Positions 8,606 through 16,960 of a DNA stretch of 64,000 bases are shown piece after piece. The DNA comes from an uncultured Fluviicola sp. GTDB lineage: Bacteria > Bacteroidota > Bacteroidia > Flavobacteriales > Crocinitomicaceae. Both the position numbers and the translations under genes were made by a program. The stretch covers positions 62,001 through 126,000 of the forward strand of contig NZ_CAMLDC010000009.1 of the NCBI RefSeq assembly GCF_946478805.1, read 5' to 3'. Under the pieces are notes generated by a model. The model was not told where the DNA came from, made no database searches, and saw only the letters and a list, made by a program, of their open reading frames with translations. How positions within the stretch are numbered: position 1 is the first letter of the stretch; the number at the start of each line of letters is the position of its first letter.

Positions 8606-9541
8606 ATGAAAAAAATTATCGTATTAACAGCAATCCTTGCAACAGTAATTGCTTCTTGTGATAAGGTGAGAAATGCTTATCCACCGAAAGCAACAGGGAA
8701 TTCAACTTTAGATTGGTCATTGTACCCTGATGGCGATTCGGCTTATTACGTTGCGCAGGGCTTATGGCCAACATTTCCGGCCAACACCAATACATTGACG
8801 AATGTATTGATCGAAGATTTTACAGGCCATCGATGTTTCAACTGTCCGAATGCAGCAGCAATTTTGCACACCTTAGAAACACAAAATCCGGGGCGTGTTT
8901 TCGGAGCAGGAGTTCATACAAGCCCGGTTGGAGCATCTAATTTTCAGGAAATAGAACTTCCCGATTACCCGAGTGTGTTATATAACGATCTGGGTTATGA
9001 AATCGGGATTCATTTTGGTTCCAAACCCGGAACCGGATTTGTCGGTAATCCAAACGGAACAGTTAATCGCCAGTTAAATGGCACGGATAACACCAGTGCT
9101 CCTGGAACATGGGCTTCAAAAACTACCATTGAATTAAATAAACCTCTTCGCGTAAATATTCAATCGCACGCAAATTATTTTGCTAGTACAAGAGGTAGTT
9201 TTCTCCATGTTGAAGTGGACAAAGTTGACAACAATGTTACTAATCCCTTAGCTATTGTGGTGTATGTTTGTGAAGACTCTTTGATCGGACCCCAATTGAT
9301 GCCGAACTTGACCAGAAATGCAACGTATGTTCATAAGGATATTATGCGTGACTGCATTGATGGAAAAGCATTTGGTCGTGTATTGGAAGCATCGGACCTG
9401 GGTACAAACCAAAAATACTATGTCAATTACACGTATAAATTGCCAATTCAATACAACGTTGATAATATGCACTACTTAATTTATGTTTATGATAAAACAA
9501 CAGAAGAAATTTATCAGGTGATTGAGCAGCACCTCCAATAA
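8606..9541 (+). CDS. Omp28-related outer-membrane lipoprotein
   Basis: 311-residue lipoprotein. The lipobox is VIASC with the lipidated Cys18, followed by DK. The Omp28 domain begins near residue 64 with NVLIEDFTGHRC and holds a CFNC motif (Cys77, Cys80) in a thioredoxin-like position. The remainder is beta-sandwich-like. Omp28 proteins are surface lipoproteins of Bacteroidetes. It is the last gene of the operon with tlpA and the DUF6029 gene; the upstream thioredoxin could keep its CxxC in the right redox state (inference). A terminator follows at 9568-9602. Confidence 0.88.
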   Translation: MKKIIVLTAILATVIASCDKVRNAYPPKATGNSTLDWSLYPDGDSAYYVAQGLWPTFPANTNTLTNVLIEDFTGHRCFNCPNAAAILHTLETQNPGRVFGAGVHTSPVGASNFQEIELPDYPSVLYNDLGYEIGIHFGSKPGTGFVGNPNGTVNRQLNGTDNTSAPGTWASKTTIELNKPLRVNIQSHANYFASTRGSFLHVEVDKVDNNVTNPLAIVVYVCEDSLIGPQLMPNLTRNATYVHKDIMRDCIDGKAFGRVLEASDLGTNQKYYVNYTYKLPIQYNVDNMHYLIYVYDKTTEEIYQVIEQHLQ

Positions 9542-9567
9542 AAAATTTAACATTGGCTATAAAGTAG

Positions 9568-9602
9568 CGTGTGTCTGATTGTTACAGGCACACGTTTTTT
9601 TT
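9568..9602 (+). terminator. Rho-independent terminator of the tlpA operon
   Basis: 10-bp stem CGTGTGTCTG / CAGGCACACG (one G-T wobble) with a 7-nt loop, followed by eight T residues. Confidence 0.9.
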
Positions 9603-9682
9603 GTGCATAACTTTTAACATTTTCCGAATACCAAATAAGAAAATGGTTCGTTATATTAGTTGAAATTATTAAACAAAACCCC

Positions 9683-9877
9683 ATGTTTGAACTAACGAAA
9701 AAAATCCTGGTTCGGGTAAGTTTTGACCCACTGTTGTTCCAAAAAGAATTGTCCAAAGCAATTAAATGGATGTCCGACTCCGAGGAAATTCAGCGTTTGA
9801 GGGAATGGTGTATGAAAGAATTCGGAGCGGTTTATCCTTCTATTATTCAAAAGGCCTTTACACCACAGAAAAATTAA
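9683..9877 (+). CDS. Small conserved hypothetical protein (64 aa)
   Basis: 64-residue soluble protein starting MFELTKKILVRVSFD. It matches from memory a small protein found widely in flavobacteria, usually left unannotated; key features are KELSKAIKWM and LREWCMKEFG. Mostly helical and charged, with no signal peptide. It stands alone, with a strong hairpin terminator 22 bp downstream, which supports it as a real gene. Function unknown; a regulatory or adaptor role would be guesswork. Confidence 0.8.
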   Translation: MFELTKKILVRVSFDPLLFQKELSKAIKWMSDSEEIQRLREWCMKEFGAVYPSIIQKAFTPQKN

Positions 9878-9898
9878 AAGACATATATTTATACGACT

Positions 9899-9925
9899 AA
9901 CGGCTCCTCTCGGAGCCGTTTTTAT
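9899..9925 (+). terminator. Rho-independent terminator
   Basis: 9-bp stem AACGGCTCC / GGAGCCGTT with a 4-nt loop and a T run; ends the small gene at 9683-9877. Confidence 0.9.
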
Positions 9926-9959
9926 TTAGTCAAAATATTTTCGTAAAGGGTCTGAGGAA

Positions 9960-10475
9960 CTACTCGAATTCGATCAACAATCCTCCTTTGTCCACTACAT
10001 CTTGCGGATTGATGGCAATGGCTTTGACAACACCGATTCCTTCTGCTTTGAGTACGTTTTCCATCTTCATCGCTTCCAAGGTCAGTAATGGATCACCCAC
10101 CTCAATGGATTGACCGATTGTAACGGCAACGCTGACAACTCTTCCCGGCATGGGAGCTTTCAATTGTTTCAGCTTGCGCAATTTCGGTTTGTCCATCCCC
10201 AAGGAAGCTATTAATTCATCCAAAGGACCACCTTTCTTCACTTCAAAAACACGGTGATTCAATTTCAAGGTCAACAAACCTTCTTCCATGCGGTTCGACA
10301 TCACTTCTCCCCGAAACTTTTTCCCCTTATAAGTGATTGTAAAAAACTGCTGATCTTCCCAACGGATATGAACTCCATCTCTGTTAGCATGAAGGACTTC
10401 TCCGTCCGATGTCCAATTTGCTGTTTCCATCTGTAAGAATTTTGCGACAATAATACGAACTATTTGTCCATTCAT
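9960..10475 (-). CDS. Biotin/lipoyl-attachment carrier protein (acyl-CoA carboxylase biotin carrier type)
   Basis: 171 residues. The C-terminal biotinyl domain (about 98-171) starts LKAPMPGRVVSV and carries the biotin-acceptor lysine in EAMKMEN (Lys137). The N-terminal 95 residues form a beta-rich extension seen in carrier subunits of propionyl- or acetyl-CoA carboxylases of Bacteroidetes. It would carry CO2 as carboxybiotin between carboxylase and transferase subunits, which are not in this window. The start is uncertain: METANWTSDG at 10430 is an internal alternative, and the first 15 residues of the long form are atypical. Confidence 0.88.
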   Translation of the reverse strand: MNGQIVRIIVAKFLQMETANWTSDGEVLHANRDGVHIRWEDQQFFTITYKGKKFRGEVMSNRMEEGLLTLKLNHRVFEVKKGGPLDELIASLGMDKPKLRKLKQLKAPMPGRVVSVAVTIGQSIEVGDPLLTLEAMKMENVLKAEGIGVVKAIAINPQDVVDKGGLLIEFE

Positions 10476-10486
10476 CTAGAAAAACG

Positions 10487-10516
10487 TTGCAAAAAAAGCA
10501 TAGTTTCCTATATTTG
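10487..10516 (+). promoter_or_regulatory. Bacteroidetes-type promoter for the M1 aminopeptidase gene
   Basis: TTG at 10487-10489, 19-nt spacer, TATATTTG at 10509-10516; 36 nt before the ATG at 10553. Confidence 0.75.
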
Positions 10517-10552
10517 CTCTTCTAAATATTTACGAATCATATTCGCCCAGAA

Positions 10553-13186
10553 ATGAAGAAAATATACTACGCGGTTGCTCTTGTCTTGGTAGCATGTCAA
10601 CCTAAACATTCTGACACTGAACATGCAGCAAGCCAAAGTAACGACTCAAAGTCAACTGTAACTGCTGAAATTGACGGGTCAAAACAGGATGAGCCTAAGG
10701 TTTATCATGCTTCCAGAACGGTATTGACAGATTTGATCAATACAAAACTGGAGGTTTCTTTCGATTGGACGAAATCGTGGTTGATCGGTAAAGAGACACT
10801 TCAGGCAAAGCCTCATTACTATGCGTCCAATGAACTGATCCTGGATGCCAAAGGAATGGAGATCAAAAATGTTTCCATGACCGGTAAAACATGTCAGTAC
10901 GTTTACAAGGATGATGTCTTAACGATTCAACTGGACAAAAAATACACCCATGATGAAAACTTCACAGTGGTTATTGATTACATCGCGAAGCCGGACGAGC
11001 GCAAAACAGGTGGTTCGAATGCAATCACGAGTGATAAAGGTCTTTACTTCATTAATCCACGTGGAGAAGAACCAAATAAAATGCCTCAGATCTGGACACA
11101 AGGTGAAACAGAATCCAATTCCGTTTGGTTCCCAACCATTGATTCACCAAATTCCAAAACAAAAGAAGAAATCTATATTACCGTTGAGGACAAGTATGCA
11201 ACTCTTTCGAACGGTAAATTGGTGAGTTCTACGAAAAATGCCAATGGTACCAGAACGGACTACTGGAAACAGGAACTGCCTCACGCTCCTTATTTATTCA
11301 TGATGGGAGTAGGTGAATTCAAAGTGGTGAAAGACACTTACAAGCGCCCGGACGGTACAAGTATGGAAGTAAACTACTATGTTGAGCCGCAATGGGAAAA
11401 AGATGCAAAGGCAATTTTTGGGGAAACCCCGGCTATGATCGGCTTTTTCTCACAATTACTCGGAGTTGAATACGCTTGGGACAAATACTCTCAAATCATT
11501 GTACGGGATTATGTTTCCGGAGCGATGGAAAATACTGGAGCCGTTATTTTTGGAGAATACGCTTACAAAACGGAACGTGAGTTATTGGATGAAAATGACA
11601 ATTCCACGATTGCACATGAGTTATTTCACCACTGGTTCGGTGATTTGGTGACATGTGAATCCTGGTCAAACTTAACTTTGAACGAATCTTTCGCAAATTA
11701 TTCCCAATTCTTGTGGGATGAACACCGTCATGGCTTGGACGAAGCTGAATACCAAGCCTTACAGGAAGCTTCCGGTTATTTTGCATCAGCGGATCAAGGT
11801 GGTTATCACGACCTGGTTTGGTTCGATTACAAATCACGAGAAGATATGTTTGACGGACACTCTTACAACAAAGGAGGCCGTATCTTACACATGCTTCGCA
11901 AATACATCGGTGACGACGCATTCTTCTTAGGCTTGAAAAACTATTTGAAGCAAAATCAGTTCAAGGCGGCAGAATTCCATCAATTACGACTTGCTTTTGA
12001 AGAAGTGAGCGGAGAAGACCTGAACTGGTTCTTCAATCAGTGGTACCAAGGGAAAGGACATCCGACCCTGGATGTTTCTTATGCTACGGATGCTACAGCA
12101 AATACTGTTTCCGTTACGGTGAACCAAAAACAAAAGAAAGAATTCGGTTTATTCAAACTTCCTGTTGATATCACAGTTTACGATGACCGTGGAGCAACAA
12201 CCTCCCGTCAGTGGTTCAATGACGAATCAACCACCGTAACCATTCCGACTCAAGGAACCGTGAAGAATGTGATTTTTGATGCTGAAGCTATGTTGTTATG
12301 CAAATTGGACGAGAAAAAAGATGCATCCTGGTATGCTTTCCAATGGAACAATTCCAAGCATTACGTTCATAGAAAAAATGCCTTGCAAAAAATTCCATCT
12401 ACTTCTACAGACGCAACCAGAATCGCGCAAGAGGCATTGAAGGATTCATTCTGGGATATCCGTTCAACTGCAATTGAGAAAATAGGAAAAATGAGTGCTG
12501 ACGGCAAAAGTGCATCCATCAACCGTTTGAAACAAATGGCAAGTTCAGATTCGGTATCTGCCGTTCGCGTTGCCGCAATCACTGCATTGGCAGGAATGAT
12601 TTCAGGACCTGAATTGGAGCAATTATGTACGGAAAGTATACAAAAAGATAAATCCTACTCTGTGATGAGCGCTGCTTTGGTTCAACTTTCCAAAGTGAAT
12701 AGCAAAGCTGCTTTGGAAGCATGCAAGAATCTGGAAAATGAGCCTTCAAGTAAAATGCAAACAGGTGTTGCCATGATTTACGCAAAATACGGAGATGCTG
12801 ATCAAATTACTTATTATGAACGCATCTTCAAATCAAATGTGGTACAAGGTTTTGATAAATTGGGGGTTATGAATTCAATGACATTCTTTGCTTCACGCCA
12901 GGAACCGAAAATTCAAAGACGTACCTTGCCTATTTTCGAAAGTGAGTACAAAACTGGTGGGATGTATACCCAAATGTTCATGCCTCAATACATTGGATAT
13001 TTAAGAGATAACTTGAAGAATTCTATTGAGAAGTATAAAGCGGAAGAAGAGAAAGCAAAAAAAGATGGAAATTCCAATGCAGCTGATATTGCTCATGGAA
13101 AAGTAACCGATGCAGAAGCATTATTAGGTGATTATGAGAAAATGATTGCCGGATTCCCGAAAGAGGAAGAGGAAGCGGGGCATTGA
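10553..13186 (+). CDS. M1-family zinc aminopeptidase, lipoprotein
   Basis: 877-residue metallopeptidase that removes N-terminal amino acids from peptides. It starts with a short lipoprotein signal (LVAC, Cys15), so it is probably anchored on the periplasmic or outer face of the envelope. The M1 catalytic part contains the exopeptidase motif GAMENTGA (323-330), HELFHH (355-360, zinc ligands His355 and His359) and the third ligand Glu378 in NESFANY. The C-terminal third (about 610-850) is helical with HEAT-like repeats, where ERAP-type C-terminal domains lie. All catalytic residues are present. Monocistronic, with a clear promoter and terminator. Confidence 0.95.
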   Translation: MKKIYYAVALVLVACQPKHSDTEHAASQSNDSKSTVTAEIDGSKQDEPKVYHASRTVLTDLINTKLEVSFDWTKSWLIGKETLQAKPHYYASNELILDAKGMEIKNVSMTGKTCQYVYKDDVLTIQLDKKYTHDENFTVVIDYIAKPDERKTGGSNAITSDKGLYFINPRGEEPNKMPQIWTQGETESNSVWFPTIDSPNSKTKEEIYITVEDKYATLSNGKLVSSTKNANGTRTDYWKQELPHAPYLFMMGVGEFKVVKDTYKRPDGTSMEVNYYVEPQWEKDAKAIFGETPAMIGFFSQLLGVEYAWDKYSQIIVRDYVSGAMENTGAVIFGEYAYKTERELLDENDNSTIAHELFHHWFGDLVTCESWSNLTLNESFANYSQFLWDEHRHGLDEAEYQALQEASGYFASADQGGYHDLVWFDYKSREDMFDGHSYNKGGRILHMLRKYIGDDAFFLGLKNYLKQNQFKAAEFHQLRLAFEEVSGEDLNWFFNQWYQGKGHPTLDVSYATDATANTVSVTVNQKQKKEFGLFKLPVDITVYDDRGATTSRQWFNDESTTVTIPTQGTVKNVIFDAEAMLLCKLDEKKDASWYAFQWNNSKHYVHRKNALQKIPSTSTDATRIAQEALKDSFWDIRSTAIEKIGKMSADGKSASINRLKQMASSDSVSAVRVAAITALAGMISGPELEQLCTESIQKDKSYSVMSAALVQLSKVNSKAALEACKNLENEPSSKMQTGVAMIYAKYGDADQITYYERIFKSNVVQGFDKLGVMNSMTFFASRQEPKIQRRTLPIFESEYKTGGMYTQMFMPQYIGYLRDNLKNSIEKYKAEEEKAKKDGNSNAADIAHGKVTDAEALLGDYEKMIAGFPKEEEEAGH

Positions 13187-13201
13187 TGATTACAATTTGT
13201 G

Positions 13202-13236
13202 AAGGGCAGGAATCAAGATGATTTCTGCCCTTTTTT
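13202..13236 (+). terminator. Rho-independent terminator of the aminopeptidase gene
   Basis: Stem AAGGGCAGGAAT / ATTTCTGCCCTT with one wobble and a T run. Confidence 0.85.
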
Positions 13237-13240
13237 GTTG

Positions 13241-13286
13241 GATGCAATTGTAGGGACGCGATGCGTCGCATCCCTACAATTGCATC
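13241..13286. repeat. REP-like palindromic element, copy 1
   Basis: Outer 16-bp perfect inverted repeat GATGCAATTGTAGGGA / TCCCTACAATTGCATC enclosing a second palindrome GATGCG-T-CGCATC. The core TAGGGACGCGA is shared with the element at 16802-16827. Confidence 0.75.
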
Positions 13287-13291
13287 ATTCT

Positions 13292-16200
13292 TTAAAAGAA
13301 TGCCTTCACCTCCATTCCTCCTGCGTGAATGACTTTGTTTCCTTCGCTCTTGCGTCCGTTGTACTGAATGGAAATTTGAAGGTTCTTGGATAGGGATCGC
13401 TGATAACCCAGATTCCAAACATAGTTTACACCGGGTTTCAACGCTTCCAATAACTCAAAACCCAAAGGAGTATTGGAATCTCCCCGAAATGCAATCCGAA
13501 TCACATTGAACTGACCCTGTAAACTTCCCTTTTGAGTCTGGTTAAACTTTCCGGTCAACCCGATGTCGTAAATATCCGCTTGCTCACCTCCCAGGTTTGC
13601 CTCGTTCCTTTTCTGGATCACGCGTCCGTCCAAACTGAAACGGAAAGAGGTTGTCGGTTGATAGATCAACGATGGCTTGACCTGCCAATAATGCAGACGG
13701 TAATTACGTCCTGTAGTATAATCCACGGAAGAGGTCTTTAATCCGGTCTCAAATTGTGATTGAATACTGAATTTCTTCAGAATAGTGATTCGCCCGTTAA
13801 ACTCATGGGATTCCTTGGTTCTTCCATCAAATCCGGTTGCAAGTAAGGTTTTGGTCTTTGAACTTTCATAACTGTAATCAGCCCCCCCAACATTGTTTGT
13901 CCGATTGAAATACAGCGTGTTCTTGATTACATTTGCCGTACTGATCAAGGAATTATCGTTGATACTCCCTACGAAAGGATTATAGGCCCTGGCTCCATCG
14001 AACACATTGGTTTTCCGTTGCAACCTGAATCGGGTTTGGGTGGAAAATCGAGCCAATAATTTTCTCGCTCCGGTGCTATTTGACCAAACGCGTTCCGGAC
14101 GTAAAGTCAAGGATTGGTTGTATTCATTGGAATAGGTCTTGATGTAATCATTCGACGGTGTGAATACACGGATATAACTTGCCTGGTCAGCGTACGCAGC
14201 AATCTCAAACTCATTCAGATCCTTGATCCCATCAGCATTATAATCATTCCAGGTGTATACTCCCTGCCCATCGTTCACCTTGATATAAATGAATTCCTTT
14301 TTCTGTTCCAATCCGGCACCAACTTCATAAAAGGTGGTCAAATTCACTGCACCTTTCCAAAATTTGACATCGTGGTCGATTCGTCCGTTTGTAGTTTTTT
14401 CAGGTGCTTGTGTAATCAAGGTGGTATCCAGGATTTTTAATTCGCGGTAGTTTGCAACAATATATAAGCGCTGATTTTTCCAGTTATTCTTGGTCCACTC
14501 GGCACGAAGTGTTCTCGCCTTTGCTGCATTCTGCAAGCGCGTGCTGTCCGACCTTCCGTCAACACGTTCCCGGTAACTCAGCAATAACTCTCCGGAAGAA
14601 GTATCTCCTAAAGCTACATATCCCTGGTAGTCAAAAAAACTATAAGACTGAGAACTCAACAAGGAATCACCCTGAACAAACCTATTCAATTCCTGGTCAT
14701 CCTTGAAACCGATCCGCACCTTTTTGATCTGCTTGGAAATATCTGCTTTATGTCGTAGGAATTGATTGGTATTCTCATTCTTTGCATTCAAAAAACTGGC
14801 ATCGATAGTGACATTGAACCCCCGTTGTTTCCAGGATGTAAGCAGTTGTGTCCTTAGTCCGGAAAAATCCGACCCGATTTTATACTGCTGGGCATTGATC
14901 CCGATTTTCCCATAATTCTTATTCTCTATACTTGTTCCCAAGGTGGTCAAAACCTGGTTTCCGGTATAACCTCTATTTCGGGTATTCCAATCCCGGTCAA
15001 ATTCCACAGTCCTGTATTGCTCTATGGGTTTGAAATAAGGATCCAACATCTCAATCTCTGCTTGCTTCTTCCAGCTCCAAACCGGAATTGAATCTTTTCC
15101 AAAAGGATTGGTATGTTCAACTTTTGTACGCATGGAATATCCCCGGTCATCAAATCGGTCGGCCGAAGAGAACGTATTCAAATCATAACCACTCATTCCG
15201 AGTTCGGAGGTGACTTTGAGCTTTTCATTGAATCGGTATGTTGCTCCAGCCGTAAATAATTGTTGCTTTTTGGGGGTGATCAAAAGAGAAACCGGAGCGT
15301 AATCCCCAACCGAGACACCGCCAACAGGTTGCACCCATTTGTATACACGACCTATTGCGTTGAATTTTTCAAATACGTAATCTCCCTTTCCAGGTCCGAC
15401 ATAGGAAAACTGGGCTTTGTAATAAGCCAAACTTTGATTTACCGATGCTACCAATACGCTGTCATAACCTAAGGAATCTACCATTTGGTACATCACCAGG
15501 TTTTCAGAATAACCTACCGAATCAATAACTGAATAACGTGCCAACTCCAGGCTGTCACCAATTTTTGACAACAGTAATTTCTGCGGATTGGTGAGATTTT
15601 GTTGCAAGGGTTGATTCTTTGCATCTTGTTCGGAATAGGCATTGACCCACCAATCCAAATTCTTGCTTTGGGCTGTGGTTGAAAATTGAAAGAGTGAGCG
15701 TGCATAATTTTGGTCGGAATACTGGAATTCCACCACGATACGAATATCCTTCGTAATCAGGTTTTTAGCTGTAAAGGTAAGCTCTGAGCTATTGTAATCG
15801 ATGACATAATCGTATTCCTGGCCACGACTCAATTGCCTTCCATCAATGTACACCCGCTCCGTACCGGAAAGAATGATGATGTAAGGTTCATTTTCATTTC
15901 CTCTCAAACGATAAGGTCCTTGATTCCCTTCCACCCCCTGAATGATTTGCCGGTTGAATTTTCCTTTTGACAATGCTCCGCTGGCCTGGGTTCTGATTGT
16001 TCCTGTCTTATCTTTTTTCCAGAAATATTCTCCTGTAAGACCCTGACCTCTTTTCTTATAGGTAAGAAAATATCCATCCGGTTTGCTGATCCAAAAATCT
16101 CCCGCCGTAAGCTTGAATTGGTCGTTAAAAAGTTGGATGAACACTTGGTCGAATTCTTGCAACTTATTCGTATTTCCTTCGGGTTGAATTGGCAAATTAT

Positions 16201-16741
16201 CATCTGTTACGGAAGCAAGTACCTGCAGGTTGGGGGCAATATATCCCGACAATTCCAAATTCAAAGATGAGTTTACGGACAAATCCTGCCGGTTTCCAAA
16301 AGTGATTCCTCTTGAAATACTTCCGGATTTCCGAAGACCGTTTGCTCCCATCAGATCCAAAGGTTCCACAGTTGGCGTGATCAGGTATTTTTCCCGATCT
16401 CCCTTATTTTGGGTGTAAATAATGTTTGTATCTCTTAACTGATAGCTTTTTCCAAAGGAAAATGGCAAAACGCGATACGACACCGTTAGCTCATCGGAGC
16501 AGGGTTGAAACAGCCTGAATGTTCCTTTTGCATAATCAATAAGGTATTGATATGGTAAGATGATTTCACCACCACAGCGCACTATGAGCGAGTTTGGTGC
16601 GATACTTAGGGAATCGAGCTGGATCTCATTGGTGGTTGCTGCCAGAGTCTTTTGACGGTACGCGTTTTCCTGTGTCCAGCTATGAACCCAACAAAATATA
16701 CTGCTTAGCAATAGAAGTCCAACCCGTAAAGCGTGCATCAT
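13292..16741 (-). CDS. Very large outer-membrane beta-barrel protein of unknown function
   Basis: 1149 residues. Signal peptide about 1-23 (WVHSWTQ). An N-terminal segment of about 100 residues has small beta domains, including GGEIILPYQYLIDYAKG. After this comes SGSISRGITFGNRQDL (about 138-153), then a long run of amphipathic strands to the C-terminus, which ends in an aromatic pair (KAFF), typical of outer-membrane barrels. The ISRGITFGN / DNLPIQPEGN segments recur in large Bacteroidetes membrane proteins and recall SprA of the T9SS, but the protein is about half the size of SprA, so I do not call it SprA. Two adjacent ATG codons could serve as start. It lies between two copies of the same palindromic element. 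Confidence 0.75.
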   Translation of the reverse strand: MMHALRVGLLLLSSIFCWVHSWTQENAYRQKTLAATTNEIQLDSLSIAPNSLIVRCGGEIILPYQYLIDYAKGTFRLFQPCSDELTVSYRVLPFSFGKSYQLRDTNIIYTQNKGDREKYLITPTVEPLDLMGANGLRKSGSISRGITFGNRQDLSVNSSLNLELSGYIAPNLQVLASVTDDNLPIQPEGNTNKLQEFDQVFIQLFNDQFKLTAGDFWISKPDGYFLTYKKRGQGLTGEYFWKKDKTGTIRTQASGALSKGKFNRQIIQGVEGNQGPYRLRGNENEPYIIILSGTERVYIDGRQLSRGQEYDYVIDYNSSELTFTAKNLITKDIRIVVEFQYSDQNYARSLFQFSTTAQSKNLDWWVNAYSEQDAKNQPLQQNLTNPQKLLLSKIGDSLELARYSVIDSVGYSENLVMYQMVDSLGYDSVLVASVNQSLAYYKAQFSYVGPGKGDYVFEKFNAIGRVYKWVQPVGGVSVGDYAPVSLLITPKKQQLFTAGATYRFNEKLKVTSELGMSGYDLNTFSSADRFDDRGYSMRTKVEHTNPFGKDSIPVWSWKKQAEIEMLDPYFKPIEQYRTVEFDRDWNTRNRGYTGNQVLTTLGTSIENKNYGKIGINAQQYKIGSDFSGLRTQLLTSWKQRGFNVTIDASFLNAKNENTNQFLRHKADISKQIKKVRIGFKDDQELNRFVQGDSLLSSQSYSFFDYQGYVALGDTSSGELLLSYRERVDGRSDSTRLQNAAKARTLRAEWTKNNWKNQRLYIVANYRELKILDTTLITQAPEKTTNGRIDHDVKFWKGAVNLTTFYEVGAGLEQKKEFIYIKVNDGQGVYTWNDYNADGIKDLNEFEIAAYADQASYIRVFTPSNDYIKTYSNEYNQSLTLRPERVWSNSTGARKLLARFSTQTRFRLQRKTNVFDGARAYNPFVGSINDNSLISTANVIKNTLYFNRTNNVGGADYSYESSKTKTLLATGFDGRTKESHEFNGRITILKKFSIQSQFETGLKTSSVDYTTGRNYRLHYWQVKPSLIYQPTTSFRFSLDGRVIQKRNEANLGGEQADIYDIGLTGKFNQTQKGSLQGQFNVIRIAFRGDSNTPLGFELLEALKPGVNYVWNLGYQRSLSKNLQISIQYNGRKSEGNKVIHAGGMEVKAFF

Positions 16742-16801
16742 GCTAAAGTACTAACGTTTTAAGTGCTACGCTAGTATATAATCCGGATTTTTTAAAACAC
16801 G

Positions 16802-16827
16802 TAGGGACGCGAAGTATCGCGTCCCTA
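16802..16827. repeat. REP-like palindromic element, copy 2
   Basis: Perfect 11-bp inverted repeat TAGGGACGCGA / TCGCGTCCCTA with a 4-nt loop, in the spacer between the large outer-membrane gene and nrdA. It might also act as a hairpin terminator for nrdA, but there is no clean T run. Confidence 0.75.
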
Positions 16828-16960
16828 GATATATTTTTCTGTTTGAAATAGATTGAACTTTTCAAGTTCTATCCTGAACACATTTGCTTTCAGCGAATGT
16901 TGTTCTGCCTTTGTGCCAAAAGCAATTCCTTTCGGAATTGGTAGAATCCATGACTGGTTT

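Noticed and set aside
13292..16741. Naming this gene sprA
   Set aside because: It has segments reminiscent of SprA but is about half as long and lacks enough recognisable SprA landmarks.
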